This document shows, piece after piece, positions 1 through 7,601 of a DNA stretch of 14,489 bases. How positions within the stretch are numbered: the first letter of the stretch is position 1; every line of letters begins with the position of its first letter. The DNA comes from an uncultured Victivallaceae bacterium (GTDB lineage: Bacteria; Verrucomicrobiota; Lentisphaeria; Victivallales; Victivallaceae). Location of the stretch: positions 1 through 14,489 of the forward strand of contig CAKUKT010000028.1 in NCBI GenBank assembly GCA_934663655.1, written 5' to 3'. Position numbers and translations under genes: made by a program. The notes under the pieces are model-generated. The model was given only the letters and a program-made list of their open reading frames with translations. It did no database searches and was not told the origin of the DNA.

Positions 1-947
1 GCATAGACGATCTGGTCGTCCCCCGACCAGTCGGGAGTGACCGCGTCCGAACCGATCGAGGGCAGCCGTTTGCGGTTGGCTCCGTTGCTGTCGATGATGT
101 GAATGCGCGGAGAACCCCCCTCGTCGCTCACAAATGCAAGTCGTCTGCCGTCCGGACTCCAGCAGGGAGAAGCTTCAACGGAGATGCCCCGGGTCAGCCG
201 TTTTCTGGATCCGTCCGGAGCCATGATGTAGAGATCCACCATATGGTCGGGGCTGAGGATCAGCGCCATGCTGCGTCCGTCCGGACTGATCGCCGCTCCG
301 GCATTGATGCCGGGAAAGGCTGAAAGCCGGCGGCTGCGCTGAGGTTTGGTCACGGTGATCTCCATGATGTCGATTCCCGCCCGGTTGTATTTGGAGAAGG
401 TCAGCGAACGACCGGAGGGACTCCAGGCCGGTTCCACACAGAGGGTGCGGTAAGCCGTGATCTGTTCAACGTCGCCGCCGTCGATATCGCAGATGTAGAG
501 GTTGCGGATACCCCGGCCGGTTTCGGCGCAAAAAGCGATCTTGGAGTTGCAGAACCCCTGCACTTTCAGGTCGCTGAAGGTCTTCTCGATCAACATGTCG
601 ACGATATTTTTGGCCAGTTGCCGCGGTGAACCATCGGCACGCACCCGCCAGTTGCCGACCGGAGCTCCCCCGCTGGAGAGATCGACCGCAAGCTGCCCGT
701 TTTCGTTCCGGATGGTCAGCAGGTAGTCGGCCTTGGCCTCCCGGATCGGATCAAACCAGCCGCAGGCCGCCAGAAATTTGCTGATTTCCGAGGAGAGTTC
801 CGCGCCGCCGCCCTGCACTCCGGCAAAGTGGATCGTGGGGTTGAAACGCACCGTGTTGGTGACCACAATCGGTTCCATAACCGGCGCCGCGGCGATTCAC
901 GCCGAAAGGCAAAACACCACCACCAGAAAAAACGGATGTCTGAACAT
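1..947 (-). CDS. tolB: TolB-like periplasmic beta-propeller protein, C-terminus outside window, in-frame UGA at codon 17
   Basis: TolB is the periplasmic propeller of the Tol-Pal envelope system. After the UGA the frame is open for about 292 codons to the window edge. It shows a TolB-type N-terminal domain, then propeller blades with SKIAF...LYICDIDG, AWSPSGRSLTFS, AAISPDGRSMAL and CWSPDGRRLAFVSD, the WSPDG/IDG pattern of TolB blades. The start at 947 is supported by a strong GGAGGAGGG Shine-Dalgarno about 10 bases upstream, and the first 16 codons read as a signal sequence (MFRHPFFLVVVFCLSA). Codon 17 (899-897) is TGA. The next in-frame ATG, at 878, has no Shine-Dalgarno and would give a protein with no signal. 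The gene follows the cysteine-desulfurase-like gene by 78 bases on the same strand. It is either interrupted, a base error, or recoded. Family assignment is firm; functionality is uncertain. Confidence 0.8.
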
Positions 948-1025
948 TTACGATTAACCCTCCTCCATGCGGATCAGAAAATTTACCTGTCATTGCCGTC
1001 GTCAATTGCAAAACATAACCTGCTT

Positions 1026-2105
1026 TCAGTAGTTTTTCAATGCCGTTTCGAGCGCAACGGACAATTTTTCCGCATCGGCGATCGTGGTCTCGAAGCCGAT
1101 GCTCAGACGCAGACCGCCGTAAGCCTCGCCCCTTGAAAATCCCAGTGCCCGCAGCGCCGGTGAAGGTTCTTTGCTTTCGGCGGCGCAGGCACTGCCGGCG
1201 GCGACCATGAAACCGAGTTCCGAGAGCATCCGGACGACGACCTGTGCCTGGTACCCCGGCAGCATCAGATGAAGAATGTATGGTGACGCATTCTTCGGAG
1301 CAATCGTCGGCTGAAGTCCGAGAGCGATGCAGCGTTCGCGAAGAAAACGACTGACCGCGGCCGCCCGTTCCGCCGCTTCGTCGAGCGCCGCGGCACGCTT
1401 CGCGGCGGCAAAGGCGAGCGTCAAGGCCAGCGCGGGGGAGACCCGCCCGGAGAGATACTCCCGGGATCGCCGGTCGTGAGCCGCCGCGAGCAGTTGTCCG
1501 GCGGCCTCCCAGCGTGGATTGATCAGCAATGCGGCGCCGCCGGGCGCGCCGAACTTCACTCCGGAAACCGCCACCACATCGGCGCCGGTGAAAACCCGGA
1601 GCCGTCCCGCCGCCTGTATCGCATCCACAAAGCGCAGCGCCCCTGGAAATGCCGAAAACAATCCTTCCAGATCCTGGATTACTCCGAGTTCGCTCTGCAC
1701 CTGATGAAACGCCGCGACCTCTCCGGTGGCGGCGTCCGGCACCAGCAGTCCGTCCCGTCCCGGCTGCAGCCGCGTCAGACCGGAGGCGTGGCGACGCAGC
1801 GCCGCCAGCAGCGCCGGATGTTCGAGCCCGCTGGAAATCACCTGCCGCCCGGAGACTACCGGCGAAGCGGAGAAGATTTCAAAAATTTCGGTTCCGCTGC
1901 CGCCCCAGACCACCTGCCACTCATCCGAACCGGTGAACGCCTTCGACAATCCGACGGCCGCCTCGTCCAGCACCCGACGGAGTTCGTACCCGAGCCGGTG
2001 CCCGGCCTCCTGATTGGCGTAATATTTTTTCATCGCCTCCAGATAAAAGGCGAGTATCTCCCCATCGGGCGGCATCGCCGCCGCATGATCAAAATATATG
2101 GACAT
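1026..2105 (-). CDS. Cysteine desulfurase-like aminotransferase class V (NifS/IscS family)
   Basis: This is a PLP-dependent class V protein of 359 residues. Cysteine desulfurases remove sulfur from cysteine for Fe-S clusters or tRNA thiolation. Family landmarks in order: N-terminal IYFDHAAAMPP (compare IYLDNAATTP), GGSGTE, SGLEHPALL, FVDAIQAAGRL, the PLP lysine near residue 184 in SGVKFGAPGG, the mobile-loop cysteine near residue 307 in GSACAAESKEPS, and LRLSIG near the end. The usual His before the PLP Lys (HK) is Val here, and several motifs are degenerate, so the substrate may differ. I chose ATG 2105 because GGAG lies 6 bases upstream and the family start aligns. The upstream starts at 2126 and 2189 lack a Shine-Dalgarno, and both lie upstream of the predicted transcript start near 2154. 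It is probably cotranscribed with the tolB-like gene. No iscU or nifU is in the window. Confidence 0.85.
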   Translation of the reverse strand: MSIYFDHAAAMPPDGEILAFYLEAMKKYYANQEAGHRLGYELRRVLDEAAVGLSKAFTGSDEWQVVWGGSGTEIFEIFSASPVVSGRQVISSGLEHPALLAALRRHASGLTRLQPGRDGLLVPDAATGEVAAFHQVQSELGVIQDLEGLFSAFPGALRFVDAIQAAGRLRVFTGADVVAVSGVKFGAPGGAALLINPRWEAAGQLLAAAHDRRSREYLSGRVSPALALTLAFAAAKRAAALDEAAERAAAVSRFLRERCIALGLQPTIAPKNASPYILHLMLPGYQAQVVVRMLSELGFMVAAGSACAAESKEPSPALRALGFSRGEAYGGLRLSIGFETTIADAEKLSVALETALKNY

Positions 2106-2160
2106 AAACTGCTCCGGCTTCGACATGGCGGGAAATGGACAATGACCGTTCCCGTGTTTC

Positions 2161-2189
2161 AAGATATCCCCCGGAAAGCCTGTTTTCAA
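2161..2189 (-). promoter_or_regulatory. Candidate sigma70 promoter for the cysteine-desulfurase-like gene
   Basis: On the minus strand TTGAAA (2189-2184), a 17-base spacer and TATCTT (2166-2161) fit a vegetative promoter. Predicted transcription starts near 2154, leaving a leader of about 50 bases before ATG 2105. Its -35 lies 22 bases from the -35 of the divergent promoter for the FG-GAP gene. Confidence 0.4.
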
Positions 2190-2211
2190 GCGTCACGCCG
2201 GGACAATGCGG

Positions 2212-2240
2212 TTGAAAATTCCCATAACGGGTGATATATT
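2212..2240 (+). promoter_or_regulatory. Candidate sigma70 promoter for the FG-GAP lipoprotein
   Basis: TTGAAA (2212-2217), a 17-base spacer and TATATT (2235-2240) closely match the vegetative consensus. Transcription would start near 2247, about 55 bases before ATG 2302. This also argues against the upstream in-frame start at 2206. Confidence 0.55.
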
Positions 2241-2301
2241 CGACGTCTTAACAACCCGGGCAGCTTACGTTTTTTTATTCTATCACTGCTGGAGTTCAGT
2301 C

Positions 2302-5022
2302 ATGCGTTATCGATTTTCAACTCGTCTTCTCTTTACCGCCGCGCTTTCGGCGGCGGCGACGGCAATACTCTGTTCCTGCACCATCCTCCCTCCCGAAAAC
2401 GAGGAGGAGTGGGTCACCCGCGGCTTCGAGGCATTCCGGCGCGGCGAATTCGAAAACGGCGGTCAGAATCTGTACGTTTCCCGCGCGGGGATACTCCAGC
2501 GCATCTACCAGTACGACCTCAATGGCGACGGCTGGTTCGACCTGATCTTCGCCGATTGCCAGAATCATCATGAATCACAACCGGCGACGGTGATCCGTTC
2601 CGACGGCACGGAGGTGTCGCTGCTCAGCCGCGGCACCCTCTCGGGTACGGTCGCGGACATCGACGGCGACGGGTTTGATGATGTGGTGCTCGCCGGATAC
2701 GACGACGCTTCGGCTCCCTATGTCGCCAGCGACATCTACTTCGGTTCGGCGGAGGGGATCACCGGGAAATACCACCTGCAGCTGCCCGCGCCCCACGCTT
2801 TTGCCGTCGCCGCCGGACGTTTCGACGGCGGCAAAGCCGCGACGCTGGTGTTCGGTCGGCACGGGGGGCTGCGGATTTTCGTCCCCGGCGAAGCGGGATG
2901 GGAATGGCGTGGTTTTCAGGATCTGAAATTCCCGGTTTCCCAACTGGCGGCCGGAGATTTCGACGGTGACGGATACGATGACCTGGCGATCTTCACCGGC
3001 CCGGGGAAGGATATCCACGTCTGCTGGGGTGGTCCGGACGGAATTTCGCTCGAACGAATGAGTTCATTCCCGGTCGGAGAAGAGGTCGTTGCCGCCCCTT
3101 CCACCGCGGTTCCCGGCGGAGCCGCACCGGGCAAAGTCGCCGCGGTGCGCCTTTTCAAAAGCCTGACGCTGAACGGGGAACCCGTACTGGTGTTGTCCAC
3201 CGGCAGAAAATTGTTGCTCTTCGGCAGCGGCGCCGACCGGAATTTCACGTTGCGGCAAAGTTTCGAAGTAACGCAGGGATTCGCCGCCGCCGCCGGGGAT
3301 ATCGACGGCGACGGGATTGATGATCTGGCGGTGGCCGCCCGCGATATCACCGACAGCGGACAGAAATCATTTATAATCTGGGGCGGTTCCGGTGAACAAA
3401 CCGCATTGCCGACACTCAACGCTACCGACGTGGCGATCACCGCCACCGGCGAGGTGGTGTTTGCCGGTGGAGCGGCGGGCCGGGATTATTCGGGGCAAAG
3501 CTACTGCTACCGGTTTTCCGGTCGAAAAGCCGGCGACGCGAAGCTCATTCCCGGAGCGAACGCCCGGCGGGTGTTCGCGGTACGCCCGGGCGCCGGAACA
3601 GACCAGCTGGTTTTCATCAACCACTTATCCCGGTCGGCGGTCGGCTGCGACAGCGTGCCGGTCTACTGGGGCGGGGCCGATGGCTACACTCCCGAACGGG
3701 TGACCCGGGTTCCGGCCTGGAACGGCGTGGATGCGATCTTTGCCGACTTCGATGATGACGGCCGGGTCGAGGCGCTGATCTGCAATAATTCCGAGGAAGC
3801 GCTTCATCTTGATCCCGGCCACCATCTCCACCGTTTCGGTCCGGATGGGTTTGAACCGCAGGGGAGCCGGATGCTTCCCGTCGAAGTCGGCTGGGGTGCG
3901 GTGACCGCCGATTTCGACCGCGACGGTTATCTCGACATCATCTCCGTGAGCGACCGGTGGCGGGGCCTGCGGCTTTTCCGAGGTACCGAAACCGGTTTCG
4001 CCGAACCGGAAAAGATCATCTCCACACGTGATTACGGTGAGGCACGCTGGATTCTCGCCGTCGATCTCGACCGGGACGGCTGGCTGGAACTGGCCGTACC
4101 GCTGATCTCCTCCGGGCGGACGCTGGTGTTCCGCGGCGGTCCGGAGGGTTATTCGACCGACCGGATGCAGCAGCTCGCCGTACCCAACGGTTCCTGTGCG
4201 CGGGCGGCTGATCTCGACGGCAACGGCTATCCGGAACTGATTGTCGGGGGCCACCGGGACGCCGCCCAGTCCAACCAGCAGGAGAACCCACATCAGTCAT
4301 TTGTGCACATCTACTGGAATGGTCCGGAAGGAATCAGCGACCGGCGCAAAAGCATTCTGCGAGCCGACGGCGCCAATTCGCTGGCGGTGGCCGACTTCAA
4401 CGGTGACGGGCTGCAGGATATTTTCGTTGGGAATTACCACAACGGCAATGAACGTGACATCAACAGCTTCATCTACTGGAACCGCGGTGGTTTCTTCCCG
4501 GAAAACGACCGCACGGCGTTGTTCACCCACTCAGCTTCCGGCTGCCTCGCCGCCGACTTCAATGAGGACGGACGGATCGATCTCGCGGTGGCGAACCACA
4601 AATTCTACGGCGACCATCGGGGATTCTCCTCGGTGTGGTGGAGCACCCCGCACGGTTTCACCCCCGCGAGCCGTACCGATCTGCCGACCGACGGGCCGCA
4701 CGGCATGAGCGCGGTCGAACCCGGTAATCAGCTGGACCGCAGTGACGGCGAAAGTTATATTTCCGAAGCGCGCCGCTTCGCTACCGGGATCGAGGTCACC
4801 GGCAGCAAAATCGAAGGAGCGATCCCGGACAAATGCGGGGTGGAACTTGAATTGCGTTCGGCAGAAAACGAAACGGCGCTGAAAACGGCCCCATGGCGTT
4901 CAGCTTTCGGATTCCGCGCCGGGGCGGGCGAACTGGTTCAATACCGCCTGACCCTGCGGGCGAAAAACTCGCTGCGCACTCCCCGGATAAGCGGAGTGGT
5001 CATCTATTATGTGCGGAACTGA
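2302..5022 (+). CDS. FG-GAP/VCBS-repeat lipoprotein
   Basis: This is a 906-residue predicted surface or periplasmic lipoprotein of unknown partner. ATG 2302 is chosen over 2206 because GGAG sits 7 bases upstream and a lipoprotein signal follows directly: RYRFSTRLL, a hydrophobic stretch, then a lipobox ending LCSC with Cys near residue 26. Ten calcium-loop motifs of the DxDxDG type begin near residues 72, 119, 219, 333, 482, 537, 588, 637, 698 and 752 (for example DLNGDGWFD, DIDGDGFDD, DFDGDGYDD, DFNEDGRID). They are separated by YWGG/YWNGPEG-like strands, the pattern of FG-GAP/VCBS (integrin alpha-like) propeller blades. The last 110 or so residues lack these loops and look like a separate beta-rich domain. 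Such proteins often bind ligands or carbohydrates, but no specific function can be read here. The gene converges on the LacI-family gene, with 24 bases between stops. Confidence 0.88.
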   Translation: MRYRFSTRLLFTAALSAAATAILCSCTILPPENEEEWVTRGFEAFRRGEFENGGQNLYVSRAGILQRIYQYDLNGDGWFDLIFADCQNHHESQPATVIRSDGTEVSLLSRGTLSGTVADIDGDGFDDVVLAGYDDASAPYVASDIYFGSAEGITGKYHLQLPAPHAFAVAAGRFDGGKAATLVFGRHGGLRIFVPGEAGWEWRGFQDLKFPVSQLAAGDFDGDGYDDLAIFTGPGKDIHVCWGGPDGISLERMSSFPVGEEVVAAPSTAVPGGAAPGKVAAVRLFKSLTLNGEPVLVLSTGRKLLLFGSGADRNFTLRQSFEVTQGFAAAAGDIDGDGIDDLAVAARDITDSGQKSFIIWGGSGEQTALPTLNATDVAITATGEVVFAGGAAGRDYSGQSYCYRFSGRKAGDAKLIPGANARRVFAVRPGAGTDQLVFINHLSRSAVGCDSVPVYWGGADGYTPERVTRVPAWNGVDAIFADFDDDGRVEALICNNSEEALHLDPGHHLHRFGPDGFEPQGSRMLPVEVGWGAVTADFDRDGYLDIISVSDRWRGLRLFRGTETGFAEPEKIISTRDYGEARWILAVDLDRDGWLELAVPLISSGRTLVFRGGPEGYSTDRMQQLAVPNGSCARAADLDGNGYPELIVGGHRDAAQSNQQENPHQSFVHIYWNGPEGISDRRKSILRADGANSLAVADFNGDGLQDIFVGNYHNGNERDINSFIYWNRGGFFPENDRTALFTHSASGCLAADFNEDGRIDLAVANHKFYGDHRGFSSVWWSTPHGFTPASRTDLPTDGPHGMSAVEPGNQLDRSDGESYISEARRFATGIEVTGSKIEGAIPDKCGVELELRSAENETALKTAPWRSAFGFRAGAGELVQYRLTLRAKNSLRTPRISGVVIYYVRN

Positions 5023-5027
5023 CCCGG

Positions 5028-5057
5028 GCAACCGGTTTGAAGATATTCAATCGTTGC
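5028..5057. terminator. Weak hairpin between convergent genes, possible bidirectional terminator
   Basis: GCAAC (5028-5032) pairs with GTTGC (5053-5057), and inside it TTGAA (5037-5041) pairs with TTCAA (5046-5050) around a GATA loop. It sits between the FG-GAP stop and the LacI-family 3' end, overlapping the latter's stop codon. There is no long U-tract on either strand, so its efficiency is doubtful. Confidence 0.25.
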
Positions 5058-6057
5058 GCTTTACGGAATCACGTTCCAAAAGAGATACCGGCAGCACGGT
5101 GATCTGATCGTCGGCAACTTCCATATGGTTGATGACCCGGATCAGTTTTCTGGTTGCCCGGGCCCCGATCTCGCACAGCGGTTCGGAAATGGTGGTCAAC
5201 GGCACGACCGCCAGTGCCGCGGCGGGGTGATCGCCGTAACCGATAATCGACAGCTCCTCCGGCATGGCGATGCCGCAATGGTAGGCGATCTGCTGCAGGC
5301 GCATCGCCTGTTCGTCGGAGATGCAAAAGCAGCCGTCGGGACGATCCGGGCCGAGAAAAATATTCTTTCCCCGGTCGTCGACCAGTTCCTTATCATTGAT
5401 GACCACCGGTTCGGCCTCAGGTTTCAGTTCGTGGAGCGCCTGCACATATCCGGCGATCCGGTTTTTGATCCAGTCGAAAGGAGTATCCCAGCCGGAACAG
5501 CTGACCAGCACGATACGCCGGCAACCGGCCCGGATCAGCCGTTCGGTTCCGATCCGGCCGCCCATCAGATCGTCGGGCAAGAAACTCGGACAGCGGAGAT
5601 CCTGACGATCGCAATTGACGGTGATGATCGGAATCTGGTGTTTGATCAGTTCGGAGGTGATGTTCCGTATTTTGGCGATGTCACTGGCGGCGATAACGAC
5701 TCCGGCGATACGTTGTTCAAGCAGCATCCGGATGATGTCGTCGTTGAGTTCGCCGCCGGCGAAGTAATTTTTGACTGCGAAACCGGCGGCGGTCGCCTCG
5801 CTGTAGATGCCGCGGAAGACCTTGTCGAGGTAGAGAGAAGTATTTGAATCCCGGTAGAGGAAGGCGATGGTCTCAGAACGGCCGCTGCGCACCGAACGGG
5901 CGAGCGCATTCGGGCGGTAATCAAGTTCAGTCGCGGCGTCGAGCACCCGTTTGCGGGTTGCTTCTGAGATCCTCACCCCGGGACGATTGTTGAGCACATA
6001 GGATACAGTTGCCGTACAAACACCGCTTTTCGCGGCGATCTCTTTGAGTGTTGCCAT
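5047..6057 (-). CDS. LacI-family transcriptional regulator
   Basis: This 336-residue repressor-type regulator has the usual family length. The N-terminal helix-turn-helix (about residues 3-25: TLKEIAAKSGVCTATVSYVL) is followed by the hinge region YRPNALARSVRSGRS, then a periplasmic-binding-protein-like effector domain (about 60-336) ending in the family-typical LLERDSV. ATG 6057 has GGAG 9 bases upstream. In this family a small ligand, often a sugar, usually controls DNA binding; the ligand here cannot be read from sequence. The gene is convergent with the FG-GAP gene and divergent from rplU, with no sugar-utilisation genes in the window, so it may act on itself or on distant targets. A palindrome at 6094-6105, just inside its predicted transcript start, suggests autoregulation. 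Confidence 0.93.
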   Translation of the reverse strand: MATLKEIAAKSGVCTATVSYVLNNRPGVRISEATRKRVLDAATELDYRPNALARSVRSGRSETIAFLYRDSNTSLYLDKVFRGIYSEATAAGFAVKNYFAGGELNDDIIRMLLEQRIAGVVIAASDIAKIRNITSELIKHQIPIITVNCDRQDLRCPSFLPDDLMGGRIGTERLIRAGCRRIVLVSCSGWDTPFDWIKNRIAGYVQALHELKPEAEPVVINDKELVDDRGKNIFLGPDRPDGCFCISDEQAMRLQQIAYHCGIAMPEELSIIGYGDHPAAALAVVPLTTISEPLCEIGARATRKLIRVINHMEVADDQITVLPVSLLERDSVKRND

Positions 6058-6093
6058 CTGGTCCGGCTCCGGGGTGGAACGGATATCATCCGG

Positions 6094-6105
6094 TTAAACG
6101 TTTTA
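6094..6105. promoter_or_regulatory. Candidate LacI-family operator
   Basis: TTAAACGTTTTA contains the perfect 8-base palindrome AAACGTTT centred on CpG, the usual form of LacI-family operators. It lies about 5-16 bases after the predicted start of lacI-family gene transcription, a position that would block elongation or initiation. I found no second copy in the window. Confidence 0.45.
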
Positions 6106-6116
6106 TCATTTGAAGT

Positions 6117-6145
6117 AATTTATCTTCACAATCGGTGCTTGTCAA
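6117..6145 (-). promoter_or_regulatory. Candidate sigma70 promoter for the LacI-family regulator
   Basis: On the minus strand a consensus TTGACA (6145-6140), a 17-base spacer and TAAATT (6122-6117) point into the regulator gene. Transcription would start near 6110, giving a leader of about 53 bases that carries the palindromic operator candidate. Confidence 0.5.
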
Positions 6146-6201
6146 GTTCCCGACGAAGAAAACCACGAAAGTCGCCGCGACAATTCCTGAAGCCGGGTGG
6201 G

Positions 6202-6225
6202 AAACTCCCGGAAAAGAGTTTTTTT
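6202..6225 (+). terminator. Orphan terminator-like hairpin upstream of rplU
   Basis: AAACTC (6202-6207), an 8-base loop and GAGTTT (6216-6221) run into a seven-T tract (6219-6225). An overlapping alternative stem, CCGGG (6193-6197) with CCCGG (6207-6211), cannot form at the same time. No plus-strand gene lies directly upstream, and the best rplU promoter lies downstream, so what is terminated is unclear. Confidence 0.35.
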
Positions 6226-6247
6226 CGGAGTAAAAAAGTGGATGGAC

Positions 6248-6276
6248 TTGTAAAATCATCCCGCCGGGACTATATT
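6248..6276 (+). promoter_or_regulatory. Candidate sigma70 promoter for rplU-purC
   Basis: TTGTAA (6248-6253), a 17-base spacer and TATATT (6271-6276) lie in an AT-rich block. Transcription would start near 6283 and give a leader of about 48 bases ending in an AAAGGAG ribosome binding site (6318-6324) 6 bases before the rplU ATG. Confidence 0.5.
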
Positions 6277-6330
6277 ATTAAACTATTGACTTTATTAACT
6301 TAAAATATATTCAACTCAAAGGAGTCAACC

Positions 6331-6645
6331 ATGTACGCGATCATCCAGACCGGCGGTAAGCAATATACCGTCAAAGCCGGCGATATTGTCGAAATCGAGA
6401 AGCTCGAAACCGCCGTCGGCGATGCGGTGACCTTCGGCGAAGTCCTCGCCGTCGGTGAAGAGGGCGGCAAGCTCAACGTCGGTACGCCGCGGGTGGCCGG
6501 CGCCTCGGTTTCCGGCAAGGTGCTCGATCACTTCCGCGCCAAGAAGCTCATCGCTTTCAAGATCAAGCGCCGCAAAGGCTACCGCCGTACCGTCGGCCAT
6601 CGCCAGAATCTCACCCGGGTTGAGATAACCGCCATCCAGGCGTAA
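6331..6645 (+). CDS. rplU: 50S ribosomal protein L21
   Basis: L21 binds 23S rRNA in the large ribosomal subunit. The 104-residue product has the normal length and the family pattern throughout: N-terminal MYAIIQTGGKQYTVKAGD, central VGTPRVAGASVSGKVLDH, and the C-terminal signature KIKRRKGYRRTVGHRQ followed by TRVEI. The start is fixed by a strong AAAGGAG 6 bases upstream. In most bacteria rpmA (L27) follows rplU; here purC begins 23 bases downstream instead and no L27 frame is present in the window. Rplu and purC probably form one transcript ending at the terminator at 7602-7640. Confidence 0.98.
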   Translation: MYAIIQTGGKQYTVKAGDIVEIEKLETAVGDAVTFGEVLAVGEEGGKLNVGTPRVAGASVSGKVLDHFRAKKLIAFKIKRRKGYRRTVGHRQNLTRVEITAIQA

Positions 6646-6668
6646 TTTTATTTGAGAGGCTTTTTCGC

Positions 6669-7565
6669 ATGCGTTACGACAGCAACGGAGCGCTTCTGGA
6701 AACCGCGATTGACGGAGTCAAACTTCTCAACCGCGGCAAGGTGCGTGATGTCTACGATCTCGGTGATGCGCTGCTCTTTGTCGCCACCGATCGTCTGAGT
6801 GCGTTCGATGTGGTGATGCCCAACGGCATTCCCCGCAAAGGGGAGGTGTTGACGCAGATTTCGCTTTTCTGGTTCGATTTGATGCGCGAGGTTCCCAACC
6901 ATCTGATCACTGCGGATCTCTCCACCCGTCCCGAACTCCGTCCCTGGCTGAAGGATCTGCAGGGTCGTTCGCTGATCGTGCGCAAAGCGCGGGTGCTGCC
7001 GATCGAGTGCATTGTGCGCGGTTACCTGGTGGGCAGCGGCTGGAAGGATTATCAGGCGACGGGCATGGTATCCGGCCTGAAGTTGCGGCCCGGCTACCGG
7101 CAGGCGGAGAAACTTGACGAACCGCTCTTCACCCCTTCGACCAAGGCCGAACAGGGTGAACACGATGAAGCGATCAGTTTCGAAGGGGTATGCGGAATCA
7201 TCGGCCGGGAACGTGCCGAACGAATCCGGGAGCTTGCGCTTCATCTCTACACGACTGCGCGTGACTACGCTGCCACCCGGGGGATCATCGTCGCCGACAC
7301 CAAGTTTGAATTCGGTGAGATTGATGGCCAGGTCATTCTGGTTGACGAGGTGCTCACGCCCGATTCGAGCCGTTTCTGGCCGGCGGAAAGCTATCGGATC
7401 GGCACCAGTCCGGTGAGTCTGGACAAGCAGTTCGTCCGGGATTACCTCGAAACGCTCGATTGGAACAAGTGTGCGCCGGGGCCGGAAATTCCCGCCGACG
7501 TGGTGGCGAAAACCACTGACAAATATCTTGATGCGTACCGGATGTTGACCGGACGCTCGCTGTAA
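6669..7565 (+). CDS. purC: Phosphoribosylaminoimidazole-succinocarboxamide (SAICAR) synthase
   Basis: PurC joins CAIR and aspartate with ATP to make SAICAR in cytosolic de novo purine synthesis. The 298 residues contain RGKVRDVYDLG near residue 24 (nucleotide loop), TDRLSAFDVVMPNGIPRKG, LPIECIVRGYLVGSGWKDY, FTPSTKAEQGEHDE, IVADTKFEFG and DEVLTPDSSRFW, the conserved SAICAR synthetase blocks in order. At this length it resembles the longer form seen in yeast Ade1 and some bacteria rather than the shorter E. coli form of about 237 residues. GAGAGG lies 9 bases before the ATG. It is the last gene before a strong intrinsic terminator and probably shares the rplU promoter. No other pur gene is in the window. 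Confidence 0.97.
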   Translation: MRYDSNGALLETAIDGVKLLNRGKVRDVYDLGDALLFVATDRLSAFDVVMPNGIPRKGEVLTQISLFWFDLMREVPNHLITADLSTRPELRPWLKDLQGRSLIVRKARVLPIECIVRGYLVGSGWKDYQATGMVSGLKLRPGYRQAEKLDEPLFTPSTKAEQGEHDEAISFEGVCGIIGRERAERIRELALHLYTTARDYAATRGIIVADTKFEFGEIDGQVILVDEVLTPDSSRFWPAESYRIGTSPVSLDKQFVRDYLETLDWNKCAPGPEIPADVVAKTTDKYLDAYRMLTGRSL

Positions 7566-7601
7566 CCGGCAGAAATCGGTTTCGCGGAATTGTTTTCACG
7601 C

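Noticed and set aside
897..899. Genome-wide UGA reassignment (code 4 or 25)
   Set aside because: Several intact genes in the window end at TGA in tight ATG/TGA overlaps, so TGA acts as a stop here.
1476..2234. A 252-codon plus-strand frame opposite the desulfurase-like gene
   Set aside because: The opposite strand carries clear class V aminotransferase motifs, and this frame has none.
6286..6311. Second rplU promoter, TTGACT with TATATT
   Set aside because: The spacer is only 14 bases, too short for a normal sigma70 promoter; the TTGTAA/TATATT pair upstream has 17.
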